Origin: Cyclobacteriaceae bacterium | GTDB taxonomy: Bacteria > Bacteroidota > Bacteroidia > Cytophagales > Cyclobacteriaceae | Direction: 5' to 3' | NCBI GenBank assembly: GCA_024644875.1 | Contig: JAHEGY010000003.1 | Span: 1-64,000 of the forward strand | DNA: 64,000 nt | In this document: positions 63,808 to 64,000 of the stretch, piece after piece | Position numbering within the stretch: position 1 is the stretch's first letter | Layout: each line of letters starts with the position of its first letter | Made by a program: the position numbers and the translations under genes | Notes under the pieces: generated by a model | What the model was told of the DNA's origin: nothing | Database searches by the model: none | The model's input: only the letters and a program-made list of their open reading frames with translations

Positions 63808-63852
63808 AAAAACAGATGTTTTATCCTGCTTTTACCGGACAAAACACCTGTT
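63808..63852 (-). terminator. Rho-independent terminator of the gene at the right edge
   Basis: On the minus strand a 16-bp stem (63837-63852 with 63811-63826), fully paired with two G-U pairs, is followed by a short T run. The same two positions would be A-C mismatches on the plus strand, so it works for minus-strand transcripts. It lies eight bases after the stop at 63861. Confidence 0.8.
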
Positions 63853-63860
63853 AATTGACC

Positions 63861-64000
63861 CTATTCACTTGCTTCAACAGGTGCTTCAATACCCAGTTCA
63901 GCGAGTACGAGGTCAGTTATGTTTGAATCTTCATTTGCATATAATAAGACAGCAAAAGCTCCAACATCACTGCTAAAAACATGAGAATAATTATTTGCTT
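63861..64000 (-). CDS. Unidentified protein, C-terminal fragment (cut by window edge)
   Basis: The minus frame ending at the TAG at 63861-63863 is open to the window edge. The visible 45 residues include NNYSHVFSSDVGAFAVLLYA, then EDSNITDLVLAELGIEAPVE. The last part is a short amphipathic and acidic tail. I cannot assign a family from this piece. A strong terminator right after the stop supports it as a real gene end. Confidence 0.6.
   Translation of the reverse strand, partial: ANNYSHVFSSDVGAFAVLLYANEDSNITDLVLAELGIEAPVEASE

Noticed and set aside
1-64000. CRISPR arrays, insertion sequences, prophage or toxin-antitoxin loci
   Set aside because: No regularly spaced repeats, transposase, integrase or phage structural genes were seen, and no small two-gene toxin-antitoxin pattern.

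Overview
The window looks like the chromosome of a free-living, probably aquatic Bacteroidota of the Cytophagales type. It has SusC/SusD pairs, lipoproteins with short leaders and acidic residues after the cysteine, DUF4249 and DUF4302 proteins, UnbV/VCBS propeller lipoproteins, AT-rich intergenic DNA, weak Shine-Dalgarno signals, frequent TTG/GTG starts and TAnnTTTG-like promoter boxes. No integrase, transposase, phage gene or CRISPR array is visible.

Bases 1-13.8 kb form a glycan-type locus. In order: the 3' part of a SusC receptor, its SusD partner and a strong terminator, then two giant lipoproteins (each predicted to be two seven-bladed propellers around an UnbV/ASPIC domain), an orphan 200-residue lipoprotein between them, a decayed fragment of another propeller gene, and a GH32 fructan hydrolase with all three catalytic acids. 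Bases 13.9-19.5 kb (minus strand) hold a TonB receptor / DUF4249 lipoprotein / macroglobulin-like protein operon. A third giant propeller lipoprotein diverges from it (19.65-23.0 kb).

Bases 23.1-27.3 kb carry a DinB-like protein, a TspO-related membrane protein and an orphan ABC permease, followed by the fossil C-terminus of a second permease. Bases 27.6-34.8 kb are a second SusCD locus without carbohydrate enzymes; it carries a secreted HEFAH metallopeptidase and a DUF4302 lipoprotein and faces a convergent PKD lipoprotein. Bases 35.8-44.4 kb combine a GH42 beta-galactosidase-like lipoprotein with a divergent three-gene module of the planctomycete type: cytochrome c/DUF1549/DUF1553, Tat-like DUF1501, and a membrane cytochrome with leucine-rich repeats.

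A tRNA-Arg(CCU) with a duplicated 125-bp terminator unit (44.4-44.7 kb) marks the change to housekeeping genes. These are hflX, a short exopolysaccharide set (GT4, rfbC, Wza-like and Wzc-like), a TPR protein joined to a phosphosulfolactate synthase, DUF368-aroE-uvrB, sodB and tadA, aspS, a DUF3108-like secreted protein, a chromate transporter and an LD-carboxypeptidase. The right edge cuts an unidentified minus-strand gene.

The best candidate for an undescribed system is the family of double-propeller UnbV lipoproteins next to SusCD receptors and GH32. Three intact members and one fossil lie within 23 kb. The GH42/PSCyt module and the duplicated terminator unit, whose hairpin keeps its pairing, are also worth a second look.
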